DNA from: Ryuthela nishihirai
Taxonomy: Eukaryota > Arthropoda > Arachnida > Araneae > Heptathelidae
Reading direction: 5' to 3'
DNA length: 64,000 nucleotides
NCBI GenBank assembly: GCA_038380435.1
Contig: JAWZYU010000056.1
Span: forward strand, 434,001 to 498,000
Made by a program: the position numbers and the translations under genes. Position 1 is the stretch's first letter; each line of letters opens with the position of its first letter. Of the stretch, positions 48,201 to 57,191 are shown in pieces. Under the pieces are notes generated by a model. It did no database searches. It was not told the DNA's origin and saw only the letters and a list, made by a program, of their open reading frames with translations.

Positions 48201-50046
48201 GATCCAGTTAGAAAGAAAAATGGAAACAGATCCAGTTAGAAAGAAAAATGGAAACAGATCCAGTTAGAAAGAAAAATGGAAACAGATCCAGTTAGAAAGA
48301 AAAATGGAAATAGATCCAGTTAGAAAGAAAAATGGAAACAGATCCAGTTAGAAAGAAAAATGGAAACATATCCAGTTTGAAAGGAAAATGGAAACAGATC
48401 CAGTTAGAAAGAAAAATGGAAACAGATCCAGTTAGAAAGAAAAATGGAAACATATCCAGTTCGAAAGAAAAATGGAAACAGATCCAGTTAGAAAGAAAAA
48501 TGGAAACATATCCAGTTTGAAAGGAAAATGGAAACAGATCCAGTTAGAAAGAAAAATGGAAACATATCCAGTTTGAAAGGAAAATGGAAACAGATCCAGT
48601 TAGAAAGAAAAATGGAAACATATCCAGTTTGAAAGGAAAATGGAAACAGATCCAGTTAGAAAGAAAAATGGAAACAGATCCAGTTAGAAAGAAAAATGGA
48701 AATAGATCCAGTTAGAAAGAAAAATGGAAACAGATCCAGTTAGAAAGAAAAATGGAAACATATCCAGTTTGAAAGGAAAATGGAAACAGATCCAGTTAGA
48801 AAGAAAAATGGAAACAGATCCAGTTAGAAAGAAAAATGGAAACATATCCAGTTCGAAAGAAAAATGGAAACAGATCCAGTTAGAAAGAAAAATGGAAACA
48901 GATCCAGTTAGAAAGAAAAATGGAAACATCCAGTTAGAAAGTAAAAAGGAAACAGTTCCAGTTAGAAAGAAAAATGGAAACAGATCCAGTTAGAAAGAAA
49001 AATGGAAACAGATCCAGTTAGAAAGAAAAATGGAAACAGTTCCAGTTAGAAAGAAAAATGGAAACAGATCCAGTTAGAAAGAAAAATGGAAACAGATCCA
49101 GTTTGAAAGGAAAATGGAAACATATCCAGTTCGAAAGAAAAATGGAAACATATCCAGTTAGAAAGAAAAATGGAAACAGATCCAGTTAGAAAGAAAAATG
49201 GAAACATCCAGTTAGAAAGTAAAAAGGAAACAGTTCCAGTTAGAAAGAAAAATGGAAACAGATCCAGTTAGAAAGAAAAATGGAAACAGTTCCAGTTAGA
49301 AAGAAAAATGGAAACAGATCCAGTTAGAAAGAAAAATGGAAACAGATCCAGTTAGAAAGAAAAATGGAAACATATCCAGTTCGAAAGAAAAATGGAAACA
49401 GATCCAGTTAGAAAGAAAAATGGAAACATATCCAGTTTGAAAGGAAAATGGAAACAGATCCAGTTAGAAAGAAAAATGGAAACATATCCAGTTAGAAAGG
49501 AAAATGGAAACAGATCCAGTTTGAAAGGAAAATGGAAACAGATCCAGTTAGAAAGAAAAATGGAAACAGATCCAGTTAGAAAGAAAAATGGAAACAGATC
49601 CAGTTAGAAAGAAAAATGGAAACAGATCCAGTTTGAAAGAAAAATGGAAACATATCCAGTTCGAAAGAAAAATGGAAACATATCCAGTTAGAAAGAAAAA
49701 TGGAAACAGATCCAGTTAGAAAGAAAAATGGAAACATCCAGTTAGAAAGTAAAAAGGAAACAGTTCCAGTTAGAAAGAAAAATGGAAACAGATCCAGTTA
49801 GAAAGAAAAATGGAAACAGTTCCAGTTAGAAAGAAAAATGGAAACAGATCCAGTTAGAAAGAAAAATGGAAACAGATCCAGTTAAAAAGAAAAATGGAAA
49901 CATATCCAGTTTGAAAGGAAAATGGAAACAGTTCCAGTTAGAAAGAAAAATGGAAACAGATCCAGTTAGAAAGAAAAATGGAAACATCCAGTTAGAACAA
50001 AAAATGGTAACAGTTCCAGTTTGAAAGGAAAATGGAAACAGATCCA
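32940..50046. repeat. Homogeneous right domain of the 28-bp array (GATCC type) with higher-order units
   Basis: Most units read CAGATCCAGTTAGAAAGAAA and are identical to each other. A recurring trimer-like motif (GTTAAAAAGAAAAATGG, then CATATCCAGTTTGAAAGG, then normal units) recurs every 5-10 units. Rarer marker units (AGAACAAAAAATGGTAACAG; AGAAAGTAAAAAGGAAACAG) reveal kilobase-scale higher-order repeats. Smaller GATCC islands also occur at about 24850-25450 and 27600-28930. Confidence 0.85.
47494..48993. repeat. 838-bp higher-order tandem duplication
   Basis: The segment beginning at 47494 is repeated at 48332 with the same order of unit variants, including the short AACATCCAGTTAGAAAGTAA marker (about 48088 and 48926). 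The offset 838 equals 30 x 28 minus 2, explained by the 2-bp-shorter marker unit. The same marker context also occurs at about 46160, an earlier copy of part of the block. Confidence 0.88.
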
Positions 50047-50166
50047 TGTTTCTTCAATGGAAAATCACATTCAGTGCTCAATAACTTTTTGAATATTGAA
50101 AAAATATTGTTCGAAATCGAGATTTAGATAAATTAAAGATCTCGGTCAAATCCATCTTTAGACGTA
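50047..50166. other. Unique junction sequence right of the array
   Basis: The array stops inside a unit at CAGATCC and continues as ATGTTTCTTCAATGGAAAAT, with no repeat character. I recognise nothing in these 120 bp. The TA at 50165-50166 is the left flank of a MITE. Confidence 0.5.
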
Positions 50167-50382
50167 CAGTCGCTGAAAAAAGTTTCCGAACACTGTGGTT
50201 GATTACAGAATTCAGAAAAAATATCTGGCAACGATATTTTTTAGAAATTAGTGATCTGGAAGCCTTCGTGTGACGTGACACCAAGGTTGCCAGATTACTA
50301 ATTTCTAAAAAAATCGTTGCCAGATATTTTTTGTGAATTCTGTAATCAACTATAGTGTTCGGATACTTTTTTTGAGCGACTG
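50167..50382. mobile_element. Complete hairpin MITE, 216 bp
   Basis: The left arm CAGTCGCTGAAAAAAGTTTC and the right arm ending TTTTTTTGAGCGACTG are inverted repeats over nearly the whole element, centred on the TGTGACGTGACACC segment (about 50268-50282). The left flank is TA; the right flank is TGTA, so one TA copy is altered. It is the simplest full copy of the family seen at 4341, 9430 and 52396 and serves as reference for those. No ORF. Confidence 0.88.
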
Positions 50383-50480
50383 TGTATAATATATATCATA
50401 TAATAATGAGAATAACCCTCCTGGAAAGCAACAATTTTGAAATGGAATGATCTGGTAGAAACAGCGTTTTTATTGGCAAT

Positions 50481-50819
50481 TAGGTTGTTTTACCTCTGAG
50501 CGGCACGTTTTTGCACACCATGGGCTAAATGGCCAGGTCACAAGGAACCCGAAGTTTCAGAGAAGGTTGGGAGAGGGCACCCACTGGAACAGCTGTTGGG
50601 AGACAGGTGGTAGCCTCCCGTCAAGGCCATCCAGCATGTTCTTTAACGTGCACAGGATATGGCTCTCCCGCACACGGTGCCACGGCTTAATATCCCATCC
50701 GACGGGCGGCGGCCTTACCAAGCCCATCGGTGTCCCCTACTGACCGTGGGAAGGGTGGGAAATTTTGCGGATAAATCTGAACGCTGACCCAGCTTGGACT
50801 CGAACCTGGGAACTATTTT
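50481..50819 (-). mobile_element. 5'-truncated SINE with one 3' module and an 8-bp target-site duplication
   Basis: In SINE orientation it begins at AGTTCCCAGGTTCGAGTCC (B box; about 50814-50795), followed by the central domain and one 169-bp module ending at 50481. The A-box half of the head is absent. TTGGCAAT occurs on both sides (50473-50480 and 50820-50827), consistent with target-primed reverse transcription that aborted before the 5' end. Confidence 0.85.
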
Positions 50820-50827
50820 TTGGCAAT

Positions 50828-51105
50828 AGCAATTTGCATCTTGCAAGAGGTTGCGGGATCAGAAATCCATTTCGATTGGATATCCGTCATTTTCATGTAA
50901 TCTTGCCTATAATAGCGTCTTTTTACTTTCGGGGATGTTATTAAAATTAATGCAAAACTTTGGTACCTTAATTTTGAAAAACTAGAGTAGTTTGAACCGG
51001 TAATACTAATCAAATACAACAACATAAAGATTCAAAGGCACTTATTTAGATGGAATGCTATTTTTGTCAATAGTAAATCAGCTATATAGAATGGTAAAAA
51101 GTCGG
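50828..51105. other. Unassigned spacer
   Basis: AT-rich; no gene or repeat recognised. Confidence 0.4.
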
Positions 51106-51793
51106 TAGCGCGCCAGGCTCGTAATCTGAAGTTACCAGGTCGAGTCCCAGATGGGTCAGTGTTGAAATTTATCTCCGCAAAACTCTCCACCCTGCCGACG
51201 GGCAGTGAGGGACACCGATGGGCTTCGAAAGACCACCGTCCGTCGGATGGGACGCTAAGCCGTGGTTCCGTGTGTGGGATAGCCATATCCTGTGCACGTT
51301 AAAGAACACGCTGGATGGCCTTGACGGGAGACTACGAACTGTCTCCCAACAGCTGTCCAGTGGTCCCTTTCCCCAACCTTCTCTGAGCCTCGGGGTCCTT
51401 TGACCTGGCAATTTAGCCCTTTGCATGCAAAAAAAAGTCGCTCGGAGCTAAAACAACCCAACGTTAAAGAACACGCTGGATGGCCTTGACGGGAGGCTAC
51501 CATCTGTCTCTCAACAGCTCTTCCAGTAGGTCCTCTCACCCAACCTGCTCTGAGCCTTCTGGGATCCTTGTGACCTTGCCATTTAGCCCATGGTGTGCAA
51601 AAAAGTGATGCTCAGAGGTAAAACAACCCAAAGCTAAAGAACAAGCTGGATGGCCTTGACGGGAGGCTATCATCTGTCTCTCAACAGCTGTTCCAGTAGG
51701 TCCCCTCCCTCAACCTTTTCTGAGCCTTCGGGGTCTTTGTGACCTGGTTATTCAGGTCGTTGGGTGCAAAAAAAGTGCCGCTCGGAGGTAAAA
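51106..51793 (+). mobile_element. SINE, plus strand, with three tandem 3' modules
   Basis: The head starts at AGTCGGTAGCGCGCCAGG (A box partly lost) and has a one-base-damaged B box (AGGTCGAGTCC). The central domain (CGTCGGATGGGACGCTAAG, about 51241) leads to three 3' modules beginning near 51297, 51464 and 51632 and ending at 51793 (GGAGGTAAAAC). The modules differ noticeably from each other, so this is an older expansion than the one at 55 kb. Confidence 0.86.
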
Positions 51794-51795
51794 CT

Positions 51796-52395
51796 GTCAT
51801 GCCCACGTAATTTTATTACGTGGCCAAGACTTTATAGGCTTCAGGATGACATGAGATTAAGCTCCATTTTAATAGTAACATTTTTGACTGCCTCCATTTT
51901 TGTGTCCAATTCAACGAAGAGGAACTCGGCCGCACGCCCCGAACTTTCCAGACTGAGCCTGGAACTCCAGATGGCAGAGGAACTATGTGACTTGCCTGGT
52001 AAACAACGTTGACCGGAGGAGAGCTGAGATTCGCACCTCGGCTACTCTGGCCAATCCCCTACAGCCACGCATTAGCGTAGGTGACCTCCACAAGGAGGGC
52101 CAGCGAGAAAGGTCATAAAAGAGAATTTGGCGAAAAGAGTCAGTCTCTCCTTCTCGTCCGGGCTGTGTGGTTGGTAGCAATGGTCCTCTCCAGTGAGCAG
52201 AATCCCGAAGTGTGAACAGTGGATGTGCGGTGGAAGCGCTAAGCAGCCCGGGCTCCCATCGACTTGGAGCGCAGCGGCCCAGTGATGGCCGTCCCGAGGG
52301 ACTCCTGATTTGCCGAGGTAAGGGGGTACTCTAATGAATCTGGCTCCGCTTTTCTTTTGCATTTGAATATATTTCTGTGAACGGCCGTCACGGTA
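51796..52395. other. Possible solo LTR (tentative)
   Basis: This relatively GC-rich block starts with TGTCATGCCCACGTAATTTT, includes an internal palindrome (CACGTAAT/ATTACGTG, about 51804-51825), a TATA-like CATAAAAG near 52114, and is interrupted at 52396 by a MITE; beyond the MITE (52823-52970) a TAATAAAC polyadenylation-like signal occurs near 52911. A TG start, promoter-like box and downstream AATAAA are what an LTR would show, but I found no matching partner LTR and no clear target-site duplication. It could equally be unique genomic sequence with a first exon. Confidence 0.22.
51851..52012 (+). CDS. Candidate 53-residue secreted peptide or first exon
   Basis: The frame starts MRLSSILIVTFLTASIFVSN, which has the form of a signal peptide: an early basic residue, a hydrophobic core of about 14 residues and small residues before position 20. 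It is followed by STKR (a dibasic site), then an RPELSRLSLELQ-type amphipathic stretch with one cysteine, and ends PGKQR-stop. Glycine followed by a basic residue would suit an amidated peptide, but I recognise no known hormone family. Alternatively, CCTG|GTAAAC at about 51996-52004 could be a splice donor and the frame a first exon. It lies in a block that may be an LTR, and a 53-codon frame can arise by chance. The function is unknown and translation unproven. Confidence 0.2.
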   Translation: MRLSSILIVTFLTASIFVSNSTKRNSAARPELSRLSLELQMAEELCDLPGKQR

Positions 52396-52820
52396 CTGTC
52401 GCTGAAAAAAGTATCCGAACACTGTGGTCGATTACAGAATTCAGAAAAAATATCTGGAGCGTGTACAGCACTGTACACGCCACAGTTACCGTTCACAGCA
52501 AACTGGAGCGTGTGCAGTTACTGCACACGCTCCAGTTTGCTGTGAACGGTAACTGCACACGCTCAATATTTCCGTGAGTGGGCCCACACGATCCAGGTTT
52601 AGAAATTAGTGATCTGGCAACCTTCGTGTCACGTGACACGAAGGTTGCAGATCGTGTCACGTGTCTGGCAACCTTTGTGTCACGTGACACGATCTGGCAA
52701 CCTTTGTGTCACGTGACACGAAGGTTGCCAGATCACTAATTTCTAAAAAATGTCGTTGCCAGATATTTTTTCTGAATTCTGTAATCAACCATAGTGTTCG
52801 GATACTTTTTTGAGCGACAG
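52396..52820. mobile_element. Hairpin MITE with expanded palindromic core, 425 bp
   Basis: Termini CTGTCGCTGAAAAAAGTATC (left) and ...TTTTTTGAGCGACAG (right) are flanked by TA on both sides. The core holds several nested palindromes: a block around 52503-52565 reading GAGCGTGTGCAGTTACTGCA and its inverse, and repeated GTGTCACGTGACAC palindromes near 52626, 52678 and 52708. Relative to the 216-bp copy the extra length is entirely palindromic core. Confidence 0.87.
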
Positions 52821-52822
52821 TA

Positions 52823-53518
52823 CCAAAGTGGAACCGTCTTAACGGTAAAGGACTGTTAGAGTCACGAGCAAGTAGCTCTGCATCATGAACTGTTGATTAA
52901 TGACTGTTGAGTAATAAACTTGCAAAGGTCCCTTAATTGAAAGGGGCCATACTAGAGACATTGTTGAATCTGTCCCAAAAGTGGGAACTGCATATGTGTC
53001 GAATGTTTGAAGGTAATTTTGTTAATAAATGTGTATTTTATTGTTAACTGAAAAATTATCTCAGTTCTCATTATTACAATGTCTGTTAACTTGATTGTGG
53101 GTCCAAGAATTTGCCTTGATTTTTGCAGCAATGAAGGCATCACGGCCTAAAAGTTGAGCCGCCCTAAAAATACATTAGTGGAGTGCATCACAAAACAACC
53201 AGCTATAGAACTCAGGAACTTCTTAAATAAACCTTTTTTTTTAGGAGAAAATATCACTGTATATAATTTATAGATATTAATGAGTTCTATTTGAATCTCG
53301 AGAACACAATATTCGTTTCGTATTTAGAGTTACGTAAATTAGAATATTTAGCAGCAAAAATGGCAATTTAAATAAATGATCTGAAGTTAAAACACGTTGA
53401 AAGAGAGCAATAACTGCTACAGTAAACTTTTCTAACACTTGTTAGACTATTTGTAGTAGTCTCGCTACGGATGTGGTATCTGCTGTAGAGAGTGTCGCAG
53501 CTAACAAGCAATTAGTAA
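52823..53518. other. Unassigned AT-rich spacer
   Basis: Nothing recognised beyond the possible LTR remainder up to about 52970. Short frames lack motifs. Confidence 0.4.
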
Positions 53519-54345
53519 GTCGGTTTCCTTAAAGACACAAAAGTTTTGCATCACCAAGACTTGCACTCAATAAAGACAAAAAGTTTTGCATCATAAAACC
53601 TCGCTTTCGTTAAAGACAAAAGTTTTGCATCGCCGAACCTCGCTTTCGTTAAAAACACAAAAGTTTTACATTACAAAACTTCGGTTTCGTTAAAGACACA
53701 AAATTTCTGCATCACAAAACCTCGGTTTCGTTAAAGACAAACTTTTTGCATCATAAAACCTCGTTTTCATTAAAGACAAAAAGTCTTGCATCACCAAACC
53801 TCGCTTTCCTTAAAGACACAAAAGTTTTATGTTACGAAACCTCGGTTTCGTTAAAGACACAAAAGTGTTGCATCACAAAACCTCGCTTTCCTTAAAGACA
53901 CAAAAGTTTTATGTTACGAAACCTCGGTTTCCTTAAAGACACAAAAGTTTTATGTTACGAAAACTCGGTTTCCTTAAAGACACAAAAGTTTTGCATCACA
54001 ATACTTCGGTTTCGTTAAAGACGCAAAAGTGCTGCATCGCAAAATCTCGGTTTCGTTAAAAACAAAAAGTCTTGCATCGCCGAACCTCGCTTTCATTAAA
54101 GACACAAAAGTTTTATGTTACGAAACCTCGGTTTCCTTAAAGACACAAAAGTTTTATGTTACGAAAACTCGGTTTCCTTAAAGACACAAAAGTTTTGCAT
54201 CACAATACTTCGGTTTCGTTAAAGACGCAAAAGTGCTGCATCGCAAAATCTCGGTTTCTTTAAAAACAAAAAGTCTTGCATCGCCGAACCTCGCTTTCAT
54301 TAAAGACACAAAAGTTTTACATCACAAAACCTCGGTTTCGTTAAA
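53519..54345. repeat. 41-bp minisatellite, about 20 copies
   Basis: The unit contains TTAAAGACACAAAAGTTTTG, CATCACAAAACCTCG and GTTTCG, recurring every 39-41 bp. A five-unit block of about 205 bp (starting near 53900) reappears near 54104 with the same variants (TTATGTTACGAAA twice, then GACGCAAAAGTGCTGCATCG), showing a higher-order duplication. The period is not a multiple of three, and no coding is implied. Confidence 0.92.
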
Positions 54346-54965
54346 AATACTTAAGTTAATTTGCATTACAAAACCCCAGTGATTAATTTTTAATGTTTCA
54401 ACATTTCGCTATTCTCACCTAAACTCCAATAATTTTACCTTAACGTGAAAAAAAGTTGTTTAAACAAGGACGAATATTCGACGATAGAAGAGAATCAATT
54501 TGGATTCTCGAGAATTCTCTCATTTACCTCGAATGAGAGAAGCTTAAGCAGAGGAATCGTCGAGGCCCTTTCGGACTACGCATCAATTAAAAAGGACACA
54601 TAATTCTTGGTAGGTTTCGTTTGAACGCGAATTCTCTGAAACTCTGCTTCTAACTGGAAGCTTTAGGCTTAAGGAGAAGGCTATTCTTGATTCCAGTGAA
54701 AACCCTGTTGTCATGGTGAAACACGGGAAGTGAACCACACCCGACAAAAAGAAAGTCACGTGTTGAAACTACGAGGCCATTGTTATTCAGGTTGTAATTT
54801 GAATGCTCTGGCACGAAACGAAATTCGGCTTCAGGTGCGTGATTCAAATGTGGCTGATGTATTGACTCTCTAATTGCGGTTGGGACAGGATCGCTTTAAT
54901 TAACAATATATGAGGTAAAACGGTTTCCTAGGTGAACTAAAGCAACTTTTGAAGGACATTACGTT
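54346..54965. other. Unassigned spacer
   Basis: No recognised gene. A minus-strand frame (54847-54650, 65 codons) has no known motif. A TTCTCGAGAATTC-like palindrome occurs near 54506. Confidence 0.4.
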
Positions 54966-54978
54966 TCAAACTCTAATA

Positions 54979-56104
54979 CTATGGGTGGCTCAATCGGTAG
55001 CGCGTCAGGCTCGTAATCTGCATTTCCCAGGTTCGAGGGGCGGGGGGGTGGCTCAGTCGGTAGCGCGCCAGGCTCGTAATCTGCATTTCCCAGGTTCGAG
55101 TCCCAGCTTGGTAAGCGTTGAGATTTATCTCAGAAAAACTCCCCGTCCTGCCAACGATCAATAGGGGACACCGATGGGCTTGGATAAGACCGCCGTCTGT
55201 CGGAATGGACGTTAAACCGTGGCTTCGTGTGCGGAAGAGCCATATCCTGTGCACATTAAAGAACACGATGGATGACCTTGACGGGAGGCTACCATCTGTC
55301 TCCCAACAGCTGTTCCAGTGGGTTACCTCCCCTAAACTTCTCTGAGCCTTCGGGGTCTTTGTGACCTGGCCATTTAGCCCATGGTGTGCAATAAAGTGCC
55401 GCTCAGAGGTAAAACAACCCAACTTTAAAGAACACGCTGGATGGCCTTGACGGGAGGCTACCATCTGTCTCCCAACAGCTGTTCCAGTGGGTTACCTCCC
55501 CTAAACTTCTCTGAGCCTTCGGGGTCTTTGTGACCTGGCCATTTAGCCCATGGTGTGCAATAAAGTGCCGCTCAGAGGTAAAACAACCCAACTTTAAAGA
55601 ACACGCTGGATGGCCTTGACGGGAGGCTACCATCTGTCTCCCAACAGCTGTTCCAGTGGGTTACCTCCCCTAAACTTCTCTGAGCCTTCGGGGTCTTTGT
55701 GACCTGGCCATTTAGCCCATGGTGTGCAATAAAGTGCCGCTCAGAGGTAAAACAACCCAACTTTAAAGAACACGCTGGATGGCCTTGACGGGAGGCTACC
55801 ATCTGTCTCCCAACAGCTGTTCCAGTGGGTTACCTCCCCTAAACTTCTCTGAGCCTTCGGGGTCTTTGTGACCTGGCCATTTAGCCCATGGTGTGCAATA
55901 AATTGCCGGTCATAGATAAAACAACAGAATGTTAGAGAACATGCTGGATGGCCTTGACTGGAGGCTACCATCTGTCTCCCAACAGTTGTTCCAGTGTGTC
56001 CCCTCCCCCAACCTCTCTGAGCCTTCGGGGTTCATGTGACCTGGCCATTTAGCCCACGGTGTGCAAAAAAAGTTGCACTCAGAGGTGAAACAACCCAACC
56101 CAAC
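54979..56104 (+). mobile_element. SINE with duplicated tRNA-like head and five tandem 3' modules, bounded by a 13-bp target-site duplication
   Basis: TCAAACTCTAATA occurs at 54966-54978 and 56105-56117, so everything between behaves as one insertion. Head 1 (about 54983-55037) runs from GTGGCTCAATCGGTAGCGCG to GGTTCGAG and breaks off inside the B box. Head 2 (about 55045-55110) is complete, with A box TGGCTCAGTCGG and B box GGTTCGAGTCC. The central domain (about 55160-55250) is followed by 169-bp modules starting near 55256, 55425, 55594, 55763 and 55932. The first four are almost identical, the fifth is diverged. Confidence 0.9.
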
Positions 56105-56117
56105 TCAAACTCTAATA

Positions 56118-56299
56118 TAATTTAGTAATGAAAAGAATAATTAGAAACTAGCAAGGTACGGATGTTGTGTTTTACACAACATCCGTACCTTACTTTTATT
56201 CTTTATTTTTTTCATTTCATTACTAAATTTTCATTAAAAAAATTTCAAAAATTTTCATTTCATTACTAATTCAATTTTATTCTTTTCATTACTAAATTA
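56118..56299. mobile_element. 182-bp AT-rich MITE with a strong central hairpin
   Basis: TAATTTAGTAATGAAAAGAA at the left is matched by its exact inverse at the right end (56277-56299). Near the left is a perfect 18-bp hairpin AAGGTACGGATGTTGTGT / ACACAACATCCGTACCTT with a TTT loop (about 56152-56190). It lies directly against the target-site duplication of the preceding SINE. TA flanks are possible but merge with the terminal repeat. No ORF. Confidence 0.75.
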
Positions 56300-56746
56300 C
56301 ACTGCTGAGGTCCTGCCCTACTCACAGACGTTCTCCAATGGCATATAAACTGACAGGCCTCTGTGGCAAGCAGCTGCTTGAGGAGGAGTTTATTTTTATT
56401 TCACATCGCTTCTTGCGAATGTAGTAAATATACTGAAGGTTTTCATTAAACTTCACTAAACGTAATATGAGGTTCAGAATCCCGTTCTGTTGAAAACCTG
56501 CTGTGGGACACTCCTCGTCACGTTAGTTGCTGCCACAGTTAGGTGTAATATAAGTGTAAGCGAACTTGCGGATGTTGCTGTTGCTGAACGTCGTCTCCTG
56601 CGGTCGTTGCTATCATAATTTCATGATCAATTAACAAAAGTCATCTTATAAACTAGACACAAGAAAGTTGACAGACTTTTAACTCATATTCAGATATTTT
56701 ACATACGCGTTAACTTTATTTTATATAACTTTATTTTTATATATTA
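56300..56746. other. Unassigned spacer
   Basis: No recognised gene or repeat; AT-rich near 56700-56745. Confidence 0.4.
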
Positions 56747-56748
56747 TA

Positions 56749-57189
56749 CAGAGTGAATCTGAAAAAGTGGGCAAAACTTTACGGGGTGGTAGAACGCAGC
56801 TATACGAGCAATATTCGTCATAGAAAGTATGGGTGGAACGCAAACGGCGAGCCGCTAGGTGGAGTTGGAAATGGTATAAAAGGGTTGGTCCTCGCACCCA
56901 ACGGCATTTCTACCGTGGATTGCCGAGAGGATGGCTGGTTATACTAACCACGAAATGGCGGATATGCACTTTGTGTACGGTGCGGACCTCAATTACATTC
57001 CTGTTAATAAAATGTTTTCTGAAGTATCTCCTCTCCTTCTTGTGTTCATTCTTTAAATGTGACAGTGGAAAACTACCTTTTAACTTCTCACCGCTTGCGT
57101 TCCGACCATACATTCTATGACGAATATTGCTCGTATAGCTGCGTTCTAATGCCCCGTAAAGTTTTGCCCACTTTTTCAGATTCACCCTG
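56749..57189. mobile_element. 441-bp non-autonomous DNA transposon with terminal inverted repeats of about 105 bp
   Basis: The left end CAGAGTGAATCTGAAAAAGT and the right end (inverse CAGGGTGAATCTGAAAAAGT) are flanked by TA on each side. The two arms (about 56749-56853 and 57085-57189) match closely through ACGCAGCTATACGAGCAATA and ATTCGTCATAGAA. Short frames starting in both arms mirror each other because of the inverted repeats. The interior keeps a transposon protein start (see 56931). Confidence 0.88.
56931..57056 (+). pseudogene. Truncated N-terminus of a MADMHFVYG-type helix-turn-helix transposon protein
   Basis: The frame from ATG at 56931 reads MAGYTNHEMADMHFVYGAD and continues for 41 residues to a stop at 57054-57056. 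The (T/S)N.E.ADMHFVYG opening is one I know from arthropod transposon-encoded proteins that begin with a DUF4817-type helix-turn-helix domain and often end with a Tc1/mariner-like DDE domain. After GAD the expected continuation of that domain is missing, so this is the residue of an internal deletion. Its place between matched terminal inverted repeats suggests that the 441-bp element derives from an autonomous element encoding this protein. The family assignment comes from memory of the motif and was not searched. Confidence 0.5.
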
Positions 57190-57191
57190 TA

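Larger units (their letters stand above)
9649..50046. repeat. Giant 28-bp minisatellite, about 40.4 kb
   Basis: About 1,440 units of 28 bp, core CAGTTAGAAAGAAAAATG followed by GAAACAGATC or GAAACAGTTC. The plus strand is strongly A/G-rich. Unit variants include AATAAAAACAG endings, GAGAAATG and CATATCCAGTTTGAAAGG. Since 28 is not a multiple of three, three units (84 bp) form a 28-residue pseudo-peptide cycle; the short ORFs within (such as METDPVRKKNGN-type frames) are consequences of the repeat. I see no interrupting gene or transposon within the array. It begins at a MITE palindrome and ends abruptly at 50046 within a unit. Confidence 0.97.

Noticed and set aside
24124..49607. Lysine/asparagine-rich repeat proteins (METDPVRKKNGN type) and their minus-strand phenylalanine-rich mirrors
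   Set aside because: They arise from translating the 28-bp unit, appear on both strands, and start and stop only where unit length changes.
9649..50046. A CRISPR array (regular short repeats)
   Set aside because: The repeats are contiguous without unique spacers, the sequence context is eukaryotic, and no cas genes are present.
9649..50046. A telomeric or subtelomeric simple repeat
   Set aside because: The unit bears no resemblance to TTAGG or TTAGGG-type repeats, and the array is internal with unique DNA on both sides.
56753..57185. Two convergent ORFs with the same N-terminus (MNLKKWAKLYG)
   Set aside because: The shared start is the terminal inverted repeat read from both ends, not two related genes.
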